This document shows, piece by piece, positions 44,101-52,475 of a stretch of 64,000 nt of DNA. The stretch is from assembly GCF_900103125.1 (NCBI RefSeq), contig NZ_FNJV01000003.1:620001-684000 (forward strand), read 5' to 3'. The notes under the pieces were generated by a model, which made no database searches, was not told the DNA's origin, and saw only the letters and a list, made by a program, of their open reading frames with translations. The position numbers and the translations under genes were made by a program. This DNA is from Mucilaginibacter sp. OK268 (GTDB lineage: Bacteria > Bacteroidota > Bacteroidia > Sphingobacteriales > Sphingobacteriaceae). The stretch's first letter is position 1. Every line of letters begins with the position of its first letter.

Positions 44101-44546
44101 ACCCTGACACTTACACCTGGGAGAGGTCCTTTATCGTCACTCACTGTACCTTGCACCTTAAATGCCGCCGGAGCAGTTATAGCAGCTGCATCTTTCTTTT
44201 TAACTACAATGGTTTCCTGGAATATCTTGTAGGTTAAAGGCTGATCTTTAAAACATTGATCAAGCGCGTCTGCCAATGAAGCATTTGATACTTCAACATT
44301 TATTCCACCGGTATTTGATACATCCTTTTTATCATACAGGAAATGATAGCCGGTTTGCTTTTCAATTGATCTGAGTACTTTTTCGACAGTAGTGTTTTTC
44401 TGATGCAAGGTCACTACCTGACTATAACTTTTTGCACTTACATTGGTAAGGGCTGCAATTATAATAATAGCCGTTAGCTTCATAGCCAGTATTATTTTGG
44501 ATAATTGGGGCCATGCCAAAGACGTGGCCTTAGAATTAAAATTCAT
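41154..44546 (-). CDS. SusC/RagA TonB-linked transporter with STN domain
   Basis: A 1130-residue outer-membrane transporter. Signal peptide to about residue 42, then an STN (secretin/TonB short N-terminal) domain (VTLHQKNTTVEKVLRSIEKQ to about residue 115). A CarboxypepD_reg domain (VQGTVSDDKGPLPGVSVRVK) follows, then the plug with VVVVGYGTQKRVDLTGSVGS and IRIRGYSSINAATDPLYVVDG, and a barrel ending in PRTFLLGVNASF. The STN domain signals ligand binding to the FecR protein encoded upstream, which releases the ECF sigma factor. It lies 23 bases from SusD and 283 from FecR. Confidence 0.97.
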   Translation of the reverse strand: MNFNSKATSLAWPQLSKIILAMKLTAIIIIAALTNVSAKSYSQVVTLHQKNTTVEKVLRSIEKQTGYHFLYDKKDVSNTGGINVEVSNASLADALDQCFKDQPLTYKIFQETIVVKKKDAAAITAPAAFKVQGTVSDDKGPLPGVSVRVKGSNVGVVTDVNGKYTLNTPDGNGTLVFSFVGYVTQEVPIANKTQLDVKLVESPKALSEVVVVGYGTQKRVDLTGSVGSVSGKQLQDRPAINVEQELAGKIAGVNVSTNSGAPGGETKIRIRGYSSINAATDPLYVVDGVVWTAGGAALNPNDIETIDVLKDASSTAIYGTRGANGVILVTTKRGKKGGSVSYDAYGSISYMAKELPVLNSKQFLSVEDQSYANIPKYDPAGWAAGKYTDDNPVKIRTALIGKLFDSNLNPLYDVDWQKATTRTAYSQNHNVTFTGGTDNLNYGLFLNYADDEGIILNSYQKRYNARLTIDNQVKPWLKVGATLNYNSSEQRTADDGTGGNNIPRMLIEMVPFIPIRYPDGSYGKRTDYPNLEGGDNPVAQANEIHNLYRKRIFSGNGYLNINLAPGLEFRSTLGVTTQANYNPHYQTGLVGGATVDQSNSSASINEYNDTFWQWENHFTYNKTFNKVHSLNVVVGTERQSFNELSVGASTSGLSDDYFGFYNLGTGSVPGIPTSNYYAWQIQSFFGRINYGYKDKYLLTLTGREDGSSRFGPQKKYGFFPSAALAWRVSQEDFLKDNQTISDLKLRFSYGLTGNSEIGQYRSQANLISGSTVVGGTGTVIDTGSPGNPDLQWEKNSEFNFGVAFGLFNNRLNVDADAYYKKTKALLLNAPIPETSGYSSVYKNIGSLENKGIEVTINSVNVKTQDFSWNTTFNISFLKNKILHLGEANDDIFLAPTFLSQFNLLRVGQPASVFYGYKVLGTWGTAEATEAAKYGKLPGDLKIQDTNGDGKITVDDKQILGKSTPSGYGTFTNTFRYKNLDLGIELQFNYGNQIMNLTRHSGQDRTGQANSYATVLNAWTPDHQNTSIAQDRPAYVYYQTEIYSTKVESGNFIRGRNVTLGYTFPDNMVKKIKLSRLRVYAQGQNLFLITKYTGYDPETSTYNSSSNFTQGIQFYDYPKPRTFLLGVNASF

Positions 44547-44559
44547 AAGTTTGTTGAGT

Positions 44560-44652
44560 TTGGGTTAAACATTAAATTCAATTCGTTGATTGCATTTTTT
44601 TGGGACCCAGATAATTGGCCGGGAAAGTGCAGCGAACACTTCCCGGTTTTTT
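44560..44652 (+). ncRNA. Possible antisense RNA opposite the SusC leader
   Basis: On the plus strand TAAGTTTG (44546-44553) matches the -7 box TAnnTTTG and overlaps the SusC start codon. About 70 bases on, CCGGGAAAGTG and CACTTCCCGG form a hairpin (44619-44646) followed by TTTTTT. This would give a short RNA opposite the SusC 5' leader, the layout of DonS-type antisense RNAs of Bacteroides. No -33 TTG is found, so this is speculative. On the minus strand the same hairpin lacks a T-run. Confidence 0.35.
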
Positions 44653-44829
44653 ATATCATATACCTATATACCTGCGCTTCTCTCTCTGTAAGATATGCTG
44701 AGCGGAAAACAGCGTATAAAAAGTTGTGGATCCCCCTGCGGGAGCTAACTTATTTTTGGTATTTCTTCCATCATAGGGTTGTTTAAGGTGAATAATTGGT
44801 TAGTTATCTTCTTATCCTGATAAACAGGA

Positions 44830-46035
44830 TCATTGCGTTATCGTAATGTGTTTATTTTCTATTTTAAAATTGACACCCGCATATTTAAGCATTCCCAAAA
44901 GTTCAGACGCTTTTACATTACGGGATATACGGCCGGTAAACTCCCTAATGGGTATCTGGCCTTCATAGCTTACTTCCACATCATACCAGCGGGCAGCCTG
45001 CCTCATGATCGATTGGATGCTGGCATCCGTAAACTGAAACAGTCCGTCTTTCCAGGCTACCGACTCATCCGCATCAGCATCATTAACCACCTTGATCTCG
45101 CCATTTTGATTTAAAGAAGCCTGCTGTCCCGGTTTTAAAACACTGGTATAATGGTTGTTGCTTATTTTAACAGATCCTTCCAGCAGGGTGGTCTTCATTA
45201 CGGCCTCATCATTATAAGCCATGGTATTAAAATGGGTGCCTAAAACCTCTATAACGGTATGGTTAGCTTTTACACGGAAAGGCATGGCCGCGTTTTTGGC
45301 CACTTCAAAATAAGCTTCACCGGTAATTTCAACCTCGCGGGTTTTACCGGTAAACACGGCCGGAAAGCTTAATGATGATGCAGAGTTTAACCAAACCCTG
45401 CTCCCATCGTTAAGTACTAATTGATATTGCCCGCCCCTGGGGGTGGTAATGGTATTCATCGGCACTGCTCCTTTTGTCGCCCCGTTTTTGCCGCCCTTAT
45501 AAACCAACTGTCCATCGCGCGTTTTATTGATTTGGGTGCTTCCTTCCCTGGCCAGAACGCCATTTTGAGCATTGTCAAGATAAATCGTTTTACCATTAGC
45601 AAGCGTCAATAGAGCCCTGTTGCCTCCGGGTAAAACATCATGACTGGGCTGAGTTTTGGCTATGCTCTTTTTGGGGTCAGATTGCTTTTTTTTGTTGATC
45701 AAAACGTAGGCGCCAAAACCAAAAAAAATCATCAATGCGGCAGCAGTGCCCAGTCGCAGCCATAATCTGCGATGATCAGGAGGCTTAATAATATGAATAT
45801 TATCCTGGTTGCCATTTTTCAGGATATTGTTTAACATATCCATGCTTTTTGAGGGGTCAAAAAGCGGTTCATTTACGTCAATATCATTCCATGCTTGCTG
45901 AATAAGTGCTGTTAATTCGGCATCATTGGTTGAGGCATTAATAATTTGAAACAGCTCATCCTGCTCCTGTTCGGTAGCGGTTTGATTGTAATAACTGTTA
46001 AAAAGATAACGTAATCTTGCATTCAATGCACTCAT
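44830..46035 (-). CDS. FecR-type anti-sigma factor
   Basis: A single-pass inner-membrane anti-sigma regulator of 401 residues from the ATG at 46035 (MSALNARLRYLFNSYY); the frame also has an ATG 12 codons earlier. The cytoplasmic N-terminal part binds sigma. The membrane helix is LGTAAALMIFFGFGAYVLI. The periplasmic FecR domain contains TPRGGQYQLVLNDGSRVWLN and GEAYFEVAKN, and a DUF4974 domain (FTGRISRNVKASELLGML) closes the protein. It receives the signal from the STN domain of SusC. It lies 100 bases after the sigma gene. Confidence 0.95.
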   Translation of the reverse strand: MSALNARLRYLFNSYYNQTATEQEQDELFQIINASTNDAELTALIQQAWNDIDVNEPLFDPSKSMDMLNNILKNGNQDNIHIIKPPDHRRLWLRLGTAAALMIFFGFGAYVLINKKKQSDPKKSIAKTQPSHDVLPGGNRALLTLANGKTIYLDNAQNGVLAREGSTQINKTRDGQLVYKGGKNGATKGAVPMNTITTPRGGQYQLVLNDGSRVWLNSASSLSFPAVFTGKTREVEITGEAYFEVAKNAAMPFRVKANHTVIEVLGTHFNTMAYNDEAVMKTTLLEGSVKISNNHYTSVLKPGQQASLNQNGEIKVVNDADADESVAWKDGLFQFTDASIQSIMRQAARWYDVEVSYEGQIPIREFTGRISRNVKASELLGMLKYAGVNFKIENKHITITQ

Positions 46036-46136
46036 ACCGTGTAATTGTTTATCATAGTAAATAATTGGCAAATTAAGGGTCTTAGGAAAACCTCAATCAC
46101 ATGACAACAAGCAGGGTAAAAAAGGGGGTATCAGCT

Positions 46137-46736
46137 TTAAAAAAAAATAAAAAAACTTTTTAAAGCGATCAGCAACAGAACTATAACTTCCAGGTGTTCA
46201 TGCACATACTCTGTTATGGACACGGTAGCTATCTGCAAATATTTTTTCACGGTTTCGCGCGATAGCTCCAGTTGGTCGGCTATTTCGGCGTATTTTAAAC
46301 GACCATGCCTGCTCAGTAAATACACTTTTTGCTGTTGAGGTGGTAGCTGATCAATAGCCTCATCCAATAAATTATAATACATATCCGTACCAGCCACTTC
46401 AGGGCTAAGACTACCTGCGTCAATATCGTCCAGTTGTTTGATCATGGCACGTTCCTTAGCCAGTTTTTTCAAACAGTTTAGCGCATGGTTTTTGGATATT
46501 ACAAACAGATAGGCTTTAAAATTATCAACGCGAACCAATGATTCGCGGGTGAACCATATTTTCAAGAATACATCCTGCACTACTTCTTCAGCCAGTTCAA
46601 TGGAGCTTGTTATACGCAGCATATGCACCCCCAATTGCTGGTGATGCCTCATAAACAACTGGCGAAAGGCATGTTCATTACCCGAAGCCACCTGCATCAA
46701 CAGTTCTCTCTCATCAGCATGAGCAATTTCAAACAT
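46137..46736 (-). CDS. ECF RNA polymerase sigma factor
   Basis: A 199-residue sigma-70 family factor of the Bacteroidota SusCD-associated type. Region 2 is GNEHAFRQLFMRHHQQLGVH through AEEVVQDVFLKIWFTRE. Region 4 is LPPQQQKVYLLSRHGRLKYAEIAD then ELSRETVKKYLQIA. The last 22 residues are strongly hydrophobic (EVIVLLLIALKSFFIFF), which could contact the membrane or the FecR protein. It should direct transcription of the SusC/SusD operon once FecR releases it. A 31-base dyad lies 48 bases before its start. Confidence 0.95.
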   Translation of the reverse strand: MFEIAHADERELLMQVASGNEHAFRQLFMRHHQQLGVHMLRITSSIELAEEVVQDVFLKIWFTRESLVRVDNFKAYLFVISKNHALNCLKKLAKERAMIKQLDDIDAGSLSPEVAGTDMYYNLLDEAIDQLPPQQQKVYLLSRHGRLKYAEIADQLELSRETVKKYLQIATVSITEYVHEHLEVIVLLLIALKSFFIFF

Positions 46737-46783
46737 AGTTTAGTGTATAATTAATAGCAAATGATTAAACTTTATTACAACCT

Positions 46784-46814
46784 TTATTGCGCTTGAATAA
46801 TTCAAGAGCAATAA
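46784..46814. promoter_or_regulatory. 31-base dyad upstream of the ECF sigma gene
   Basis: TTATTGCGCTTGAAT-A-ATTCAAGAGCAATAA: 15-base arms with one mismatch around a single central base. No T-run follows on either strand. It fits an operator for the sigma gene better than a terminator of the TMEM175 gene, but both are possible. Confidence 0.5.
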
Positions 46815-46906
46815 CAGTACTACGGTGATAAAGTTTATTCTTTTAGAAAATCGCTATTGCAGGGCGATAATATTTTACTCATTAGCAGGGGTATCTAAAC
46901 TAATGG

Positions 46907-47503
46907 TTATTCTTTAGGTACTTCTTGGGTTAATTTCTTTTCAATTCTTTTATCAGGAATGAACCAAACGGCGGCAACCACACCATATAAAACAAAGCTA
47001 ATAGCGGGACTTAGCCATGAAATACCAATTGCCGCAGCATATATAAATACCGAACTTTTTGCTTTCCAATCGCGACCCAATACACTGGCGATGAGCGATT
47101 TTTTACCATTGTGCCTGATCAGCGTTTTTTCCAGGATAGTGTAGGCCAAACCGTTCATGGCCAGTATAAATCCATAGCACGCCACAGGTAATTGTGTAAA
47201 ATGGTTTTCGCCCATCCAGCCGGTTACGAAAGGTATCAGTGACAACCAAAAAAGCAGGTGAAGGTTGGCCCATAATACAGCTCCGTTTACCGATTTTACA
47301 ATATGGAACATGTGGTGATGATTATTCCAGTATATGCCCACATAAATAAAACTTAGTATATAACTAAAAAAAACAGGCATGAGCGGTTTTAGCGATGCCC
47401 AGGTATCGCCGTGCGGCACTTTCATCTCCAACACCATAATAGTGATGATAATAGCCACAACGCCATCACTAAATGCCTCTACTCTTGTTTTACCAAACGC
47501 CAT
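46907..47503 (-). CDS. TMEM175-family potassium channel protein
   Basis: A 198-residue membrane protein with six helices. The signature RVEAFSDGVVAIIITIMVLE at the N-terminus, with FSDG in the first helix, defines the DUF1211/TMEM175 family, whose bacterial tetramers are potassium-permeable channels. The NNHHHMFH motif lies in helix 3. It lies 15 bases from the GH88 gene upstream, so it may be read from that promoter, although no functional link is obvious. Confidence 0.9.
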   Translation of the reverse strand: MAFGKTRVEAFSDGVVAIIITIMVLEMKVPHGDTWASLKPLMPVFFSYILSFIYVGIYWNNHHHMFHIVKSVNGAVLWANLHLLFWLSLIPFVTGWMGENHFTQLPVACYGFILAMNGLAYTILEKTLIRHNGKKSLIASVLGRDWKAKSSVFIYAAAIGISWLSPAISFVLYGVVAAVWFIPDKRIEKKLTQEVPKE

Positions 47504-47518
47504 AGATCTTAATTATCC

Positions 47519-48742
47519 TTAATTTTTACTTTTTACGTTAAAAGCCTGGTACCTTTTCATCGCTTCAATAAAATAATAATCGGCATAGGTTAAGGGTACA
47601 TCAACCTCACTGTGTCCGGGTAAATGCCCAACGCTATGCTCCAGTATAAACCCTCCGTTTGTTTGGGCCGGAGCTTTATAAGCCGGCGATGATAATGTTT
47701 TCAATATGGTTTCAGCAGTGGTAAAATACTCCTGCCCTTTGTTGTTATCCGCATAGCGGCAAAGTTCCAGCAAAGCCGAAGCCGCGACAGCTGCAGCCGA
47801 AGCATCTTTAAGCGCGTTAGGGATATTGGTAGCGTTATAATCCCAATAAGGTATCTTATCGGCCGGGAGGTTTGGATTTGTCAGGATGAACCGGGCTATA
47901 TTTTGGGCCTGTTCTAAATATTTTTTGTCTTTGGTTTCGCGGTACATCACGGTATACCCATATAAGCCCCAGGCTTGTCCTCTGGCCCATGCCGATTCAT
48001 TAGCAAAGCCTTGTGCGGTTTTCTTTTCTTTGACTGCACCTGTCTGCGCATCGTAATTGATCACGTGGTACGAGCTATAATCGGGCCTGAAATGGTTTTT
48101 CATGGTGGTGTTGGCATGGGTAACCGCTATTTTGTAATAGCTGGAATCGCCGGTTTCGCGGGTGGCCCAAAACAACAATTCCAGGTTCATCATATTATCG
48201 ATGATCACGAGGTAGTCCGACGGATTTTTGGAGTCCCATGATTTGATGCAGCCTACTGTTGGATTGAACCTGGTAGATAACGATTTAGCGCTATTGATCA
48301 AAATTTGTTTGTACTCCGGTTTGGGTTCGATCTTATTGGCATTACCAAAACTGCAATACATCATAAAACCCAGGTCGTGCGTATGCGTATTGAATTGCTC
48401 TTTGGCCAGCACATCTAGGATGCGGTTAGCTTCAGTTAATAACTGCTGATCATGATCCTGCTCATACAGGTACAGTAAACTACCCGGGTAAAAACCACTG
48501 CACCACCAGCCAGAATTGCTATTTTCCTGCTTTTTGGTATCCGGGTGATAAGTTTTTGGGAACTCCTGCGGACCTATCTGTTGGGCCAAAAATTTATACT
48601 GATTATCAGCATCTTTAAAGTTTTTCTTGATGGTTGATAACAGTTCCTTTTGTGGCTTAAAACTATGTTGCGCAAACAGATTTAAGCTAAGCGCGGAAAA
48701 TAAAAACACAAAACAAATAACAGGTAGAGTTCTGGACTTCAT
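47519..48742 (-). CDS. GH88 unsaturated glucuronyl hydrolase, secreted
   Basis: A 407-residue (alpha/alpha)6-barrel enzyme with a signal peptide ending NLFAQ. It removes the 4,5-unsaturated uronic acid that polysaccharide lyases leave at the non-reducing end. The two catalytic aspartates appear in HTHDLGFMMYCSFG and VIIDNMMNLELLFWA. GQAWGLYGY and the C-terminal LTYADYYFIEAMKRY are family blocks. No lyase is encoded nearby, so it must work with enzymes encoded elsewhere. Candidate substrates are products of rhamnogalacturonan, ulvan or glycosaminoglycan lyases. Confidence 0.93.
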   Translation of the reverse strand: MKSRTLPVICFVFLFSALSLNLFAQHSFKPQKELLSTIKKNFKDADNQYKFLAQQIGPQEFPKTYHPDTKKQENSNSGWWCSGFYPGSLLYLYEQDHDQQLLTEANRILDVLAKEQFNTHTHDLGFMMYCSFGNANKIEPKPEYKQILINSAKSLSTRFNPTVGCIKSWDSKNPSDYLVIIDNMMNLELLFWATRETGDSSYYKIAVTHANTTMKNHFRPDYSSYHVINYDAQTGAVKEKKTAQGFANESAWARGQAWGLYGYTVMYRETKDKKYLEQAQNIARFILTNPNLPADKIPYWDYNATNIPNALKDASAAAVAASALLELCRYADNNKGQEYFTTAETILKTLSSPAYKAPAQTNGGFILEHSVGHLPGHSEVDVPLTYADYYFIEAMKRYQAFNVKSKN

Positions 48743-48867
48743 AAAAGGTAGTTATAAAAATTTGGCTGAGGGTAAAAATGCAAATTTTGATTGGAATTGC
48801 AAGCAATATAATTTACCCCCTAAGAGCTTGTTTTTGGATAATGATTAAACCAAGAAATTTCACACTT

Positions 48868-51066
48868 CTACAACGCAAAGCAAACATACTCATCGCCAGA
48901 TTTACTGCCTATTTTTCCGCCACCGCAGGCTATTACCACATACTGTTTACCATCAATGGAATATGTTGCGGGGGTGGCATAACCGGCTGCTGGTAACTGG
49001 GCTTCCCAAAGTACCTTGCCTGTTTTTTTATCAAAGGCGCGGATCTTTTCGTCCTTAGTGGCGGCTATAAATACCAGGCCGCCTTTGGTTACCAGCGGAC
49101 CTCCATAGTTTTCGGTACCGGTAATGGGGATGCCTTTTTTGGTTAGCTCGACGTACTCGCCAAGCGGTACTTTCCACAGTAATTTACCGGAAGTGAGGTC
49201 AATAGCATTCAGCGTACCCCAGGGTGGTTTTATGCCTGGATAACCATCCTTATCCAAAAAGCGGTTGTAGCCCGTCATGGTATAAGGCACTTCATCTACC
49301 ATTTTCTTTTCTATTTTAGTGCTGGCTGTATGGTTGGCTGCGGGTTCTTTCGCTATTATTTTGGCTGCCTTGGCGTCTGGTAGTTTCAGCAAAAAAGCCA
49401 GCAGGGCCTTTTTATCGGCCAGCGCGATCTGTTTAAAAGACGGCATCATATTACGCCCGTTGGCGATGATCTGGCTGATCTGCTCCTCTTTATACTTTTT
49501 GCCGATATTCACCAGCGATGGGTATGAAGAGCCATTACCCTTCAACTCCGGGCCATGGCAGCCGATGCAGTTTTTATTATAGATAACCTGCCCCATGCCT
49601 TTTAGAGACTGGTCATTGCCGCCCTTCGGCACATTGATCATCACCTGCGCCCAGGGCATCTCGGAGCAATTGATATACATGATCTTTGATTCGGCATCAA
49701 CAGCCGCGCCACCCCATTCACCGCCGCCATCAAAACCCGGGAATATCCAGCCGCCCTGTTTGCTGGGTGGGGTAAACATCAGCCTGTTTTTAACCTGGTT
49801 ATACTTCTGCAGCATATCCTGGTGTGTTTCGGGCGAAAGATCGGTTACATCCTCCGGGTTAAAGATTTGCCTGGTAAAAGGCACCGGTAAGGTAGGGATA
49901 GGCTGGGTAGGCCAGGCTTGTTCGCCCGGCAATGCCATAGTGGGTACAGGCTTCTCCTCGATCGGGAATACCGGTTTGCCATTGGTTCTGTCGAACATAA
50001 AGATATAGCCATGCTTGGTGATCTGCGCCACGGCGTCTATCTGTTTACCGTCATGGGTAATGGTCACCAGGTTGGGATTGGCAGGTAAGTCGCGATCCCA
50101 CAGGTCATGATGTACTACCTGGAAATGCCATTTGAGCTTTCCGGTAGCCGCATCCAGCGCCAGCAGGGAATTGCCGAACAGATTTTGCCCTTTACGGAGA
50201 CCACCATAAAAATCGCCGCCTATGGAGCCGGTCGGAATATATACGATGCCGCGCTTTTCATCCAGCGACATACCCGCCCAACTGTTGGCACCACCAAACT
50301 TTTTCCAGGCAGCGGTATCCTGCCAGGTTTCATATCCCTTTTCGCCGGGATGCGGAATGGTATGGAAGATCCAGCGCATTTTGCCCGTACGCGCATCATA
50401 AGCCCGGATATGACCAGGCGCGGCATCGGCAGATTCGGCTACGCGTGTCCCTACAATGAACAGGTCATGATAAATCACACCTGGGGTAGTACCCGCTACA
50501 AACGACTTGGTTTCACGACCCAAATCTTTAGTGAGATCGATATATCCGCCCAATCCAAATGATTTTACAGGTGTACCGGCTTCGGCATCAATGGCATACG
50601 TTTTAGAACCTACACTGTAAAAAATGCGTTTTTCACCACCTTTACTGTTTTGCCAGTAGATCACTCCCCTGCTTACCTTGTAATAAGCCATCGGATCGTT
50701 TTTACCACTGGTATCCACACTTGCCGGGTCAAATATCCATCGCTGCTCGCCTGTGGCGGCATCCAACGCAAATAACTTCAATTTCGGGCTCGTACCATAC
50801 AGCATCCCATCAACCACAATAGGGTTGCATTGGTTCTGGCTCCGATTGGCAGTATCCCTATCCTTCGTGCTGAATGTCCAGGCTACTTTCAGCTGTTTTA
50901 CATTATCTAAGTTGATCTCCTCATTTGATGAATAGCGATTTCCCTCTTTAGTACCTGCATAGGTTTGCCAGCCGCTGTAAGCTGTTGGCGGCGCAGCTGG
51001 TTTGTTTTTGCAGGAGCCGTAGACCACTGTAAGCAGGCCTAACAAAGGGATAAGCTTCATTTTCAT
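48868..51066 (-). CDS. PQQ-dependent dehydrogenase with an internal cytochrome c domain
   Basis: A 732-residue lipoprotein (lipobox VVYGSCKNKP) of the quinoprotein glucose/alcohol dehydrogenase superfamily. The eight-bladed propeller has tryptophan-docking repeats such as LFALDAATGEQRWIFDP and LLALDAATGKLKWHFQVVHHDLWDRD. A haem-c site, CIGCHGPELKGNG at about residues 497-509, is inserted before the last blades, which resume at LNAIDLTSGKLLWKVPLGEY. Electrons would pass from PQQ to the haem and then to the respiratory chain. It is annotated in similar genomes as glucose-dehydrogenase-like; the sugar or alcohol substrate is not known. It ends the unit begun by the gluzincin-like gene. Confidence 0.9.
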   Translation of the reverse strand: MKMKLIPLLGLLTVVYGSCKNKPAAPPTAYSGWQTYAGTKEGNRYSSNEEINLDNVKQLKVAWTFSTKDRDTANRSQNQCNPIVVDGMLYGTSPKLKLFALDAATGEQRWIFDPASVDTSGKNDPMAYYKVSRGVIYWQNSKGGEKRIFYSVGSKTYAIDAEAGTPVKSFGLGGYIDLTKDLGRETKSFVAGTTPGVIYHDLFIVGTRVAESADAAPGHIRAYDARTGKMRWIFHTIPHPGEKGYETWQDTAAWKKFGGANSWAGMSLDEKRGIVYIPTGSIGGDFYGGLRKGQNLFGNSLLALDAATGKLKWHFQVVHHDLWDRDLPANPNLVTITHDGKQIDAVAQITKHGYIFMFDRTNGKPVFPIEEKPVPTMALPGEQAWPTQPIPTLPVPFTRQIFNPEDVTDLSPETHQDMLQKYNQVKNRLMFTPPSKQGGWIFPGFDGGGEWGGAAVDAESKIMYINCSEMPWAQVMINVPKGGNDQSLKGMGQVIYNKNCIGCHGPELKGNGSSYPSLVNIGKKYKEEQISQIIANGRNMMPSFKQIALADKKALLAFLLKLPDAKAAKIIAKEPAANHTASTKIEKKMVDEVPYTMTGYNRFLDKDGYPGIKPPWGTLNAIDLTSGKLLWKVPLGEYVELTKKGIPITGTENYGGPLVTKGGLVFIAATKDEKIRAFDKKTGKVLWEAQLPAAGYATPATYSIDGKQYVVIACGGGKIGSKSGDEYVCFAL

Positions 51067-51075
51067 GACGATGTT

Positions 51076-52386
51076 TTATTTTTTCACCAAGCTCGCAGGA
51101 GCCACTTCATGGCTCAGCAGCTGACCAAACAATTCCCAGCGTTTTTGGGGATCTTTGGCTGTGCCGCCGCTACGTTCAATATAATTTTTTACCAGGTCGA
51201 GCCCGTAGTTATAGTTGATCACATAGCTGCGGTATTTTTTGATAAAGCTGAGCGATTTATCGGCGGTTTCATCATTCATCAAACAGTATTTGGTCAGGTA
51301 ATTCCGGGCTTTATCGCGCGACATGGTATTGTTAACCAGTCCCCTTGCGGCTTCGTTACGAGCGTAATTCAGGTTACCTTTGATAGCCAAAGCCTTGAAA
51401 TACAGATCGACACCGGCGGTATCCAAACCGGCTAGCGGCAGCAGCACGCTTTTGGCAAATTTCACTTTCTCATCACCGGGGAAAGCCATCTCGATACCGT
51501 AATTGGCGCTCCCTTCAGCAATTAATGATTGCGGACTGAACAGCGGATACAGCGAGATCTCCACCCAGCCTTTATCGCGGTATAAATTCTTCTCCAGCAG
51601 CATATTATACACATGATGACCGGGATAACTTTCATGACTGCCCACGTCAATCGCCCTGTCGATAAATATTTTCAGATCGGTATTGATCTGTACGGTACTT
51701 TTGTAGCCGCCCTTGTACCAGTTATAACCGCTCCAGGGTTTGTTGGTTACATATTCAAGCGTAAAGGTTTCACCGGCAGGCAGTTTATAGTGTGCCAGGG
51801 TGCGTTTGCGGGCCTCGGCTATGGCGGCTTTGATCACCGGGTCGAGTTTATCTTTGGGGATGATGAATTTATTGGCCAGTTTCTGGAAACGATCATTCAC
51901 GCGGCCTTTGCCGGGTAAAATACTGTCCAGCTGCGCTATCTGGGCCTTGAAATAATCCTCGGTATAAACCGGGGCAGTTACGCCGAACAGTTCGCGGGAT
52001 TCCTCGTCAAAAGGGCGCTCCTCACCAGAAAAAAGGCGGATCCGGCGACTAAAAGCCAGCAACTGATCAGACATCCATTCGGCACGCAATTTATTGGAAT
52101 CCACTATAGCTGAGGTCTCTACCGACCTCAATTCATTCATCAAAATATTGGCATCGGCCAGCAGGCTGTCCTTCGGGAACTCCTTGGCAGGCTCGGTTTT
52201 GGGTTTGAGCGAATCGGGACCATAGTAGGCATCCACAAAATCAGAATCATACTGACCTATGGTAAGACCCAGTTTCACATATTTAACAGCCAGGCTATTA
52301 AGTTTTTGATTTTCGCGGTCGCGGGCAGGATCGACATTGCACGAGAGCATAAACAATATAGGTGCAAAAAGCAGTAATTTCTTCAT
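51076..52386 (-). CDS. DUF885-like zinc metallopeptidase lipoprotein
   Basis: A 436-residue protein from the ATG at 52386 (MKKLLLFAPILFMLSCNVDP), which gives a clean lipobox; the frame extends 16 codons upstream without sense. The mostly helical body carries GSHESYPGHHVYN, an HE-x-x-x-GHH metal site of the DUF885 kind, and SLIAEGSANYGIE with the third ligand glutamate downstream. This suggests a periplasmic gluzincin-type carboxypeptidase or dipeptidase. The substrate is unknown. The PQQ dehydrogenase gene follows after nine bases, so the two are cotranscribed. Confidence 0.8.
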   Translation of the reverse strand: MKKLLLFAPILFMLSCNVDPARDRENQKLNSLAVKYVKLGLTIGQYDSDFVDAYYGPDSLKPKTEPAKEFPKDSLLADANILMNELRSVETSAIVDSNKLRAEWMSDQLLAFSRRIRLFSGEERPFDEESRELFGVTAPVYTEDYFKAQIAQLDSILPGKGRVNDRFQKLANKFIIPKDKLDPVIKAAIAEARKRTLAHYKLPAGETFTLEYVTNKPWSGYNWYKGGYKSTVQINTDLKIFIDRAIDVGSHESYPGHHVYNMLLEKNLYRDKGWVEISLYPLFSPQSLIAEGSANYGIEMAFPGDEKVKFAKSVLLPLAGLDTAGVDLYFKALAIKGNLNYARNEAARGLVNNTMSRDKARNYLTKYCLMNDETADKSLSFIKKYRSYVINYNYGLDLVKNYIERSGGTAKDPQKRWELFGQLLSHEVAPASLVKK

Positions 52387-52475
52387 GGTAGATTTTCGGG
52401 GTGATGTAAAAGTGGAACAAGATAATAATTCCATTGTTTATAAAATAAAAAACACCGGATTGGCAAGGCCAGAAC

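Noticed and set aside
44619..44652. Hairpin as a terminator of the FecR gene
   Set aside because: FecR is read on the minus strand, where no T-run follows the hairpin. The T-run is on the plus strand, so I treat it as part of a possible antisense RNA or a leader structure.
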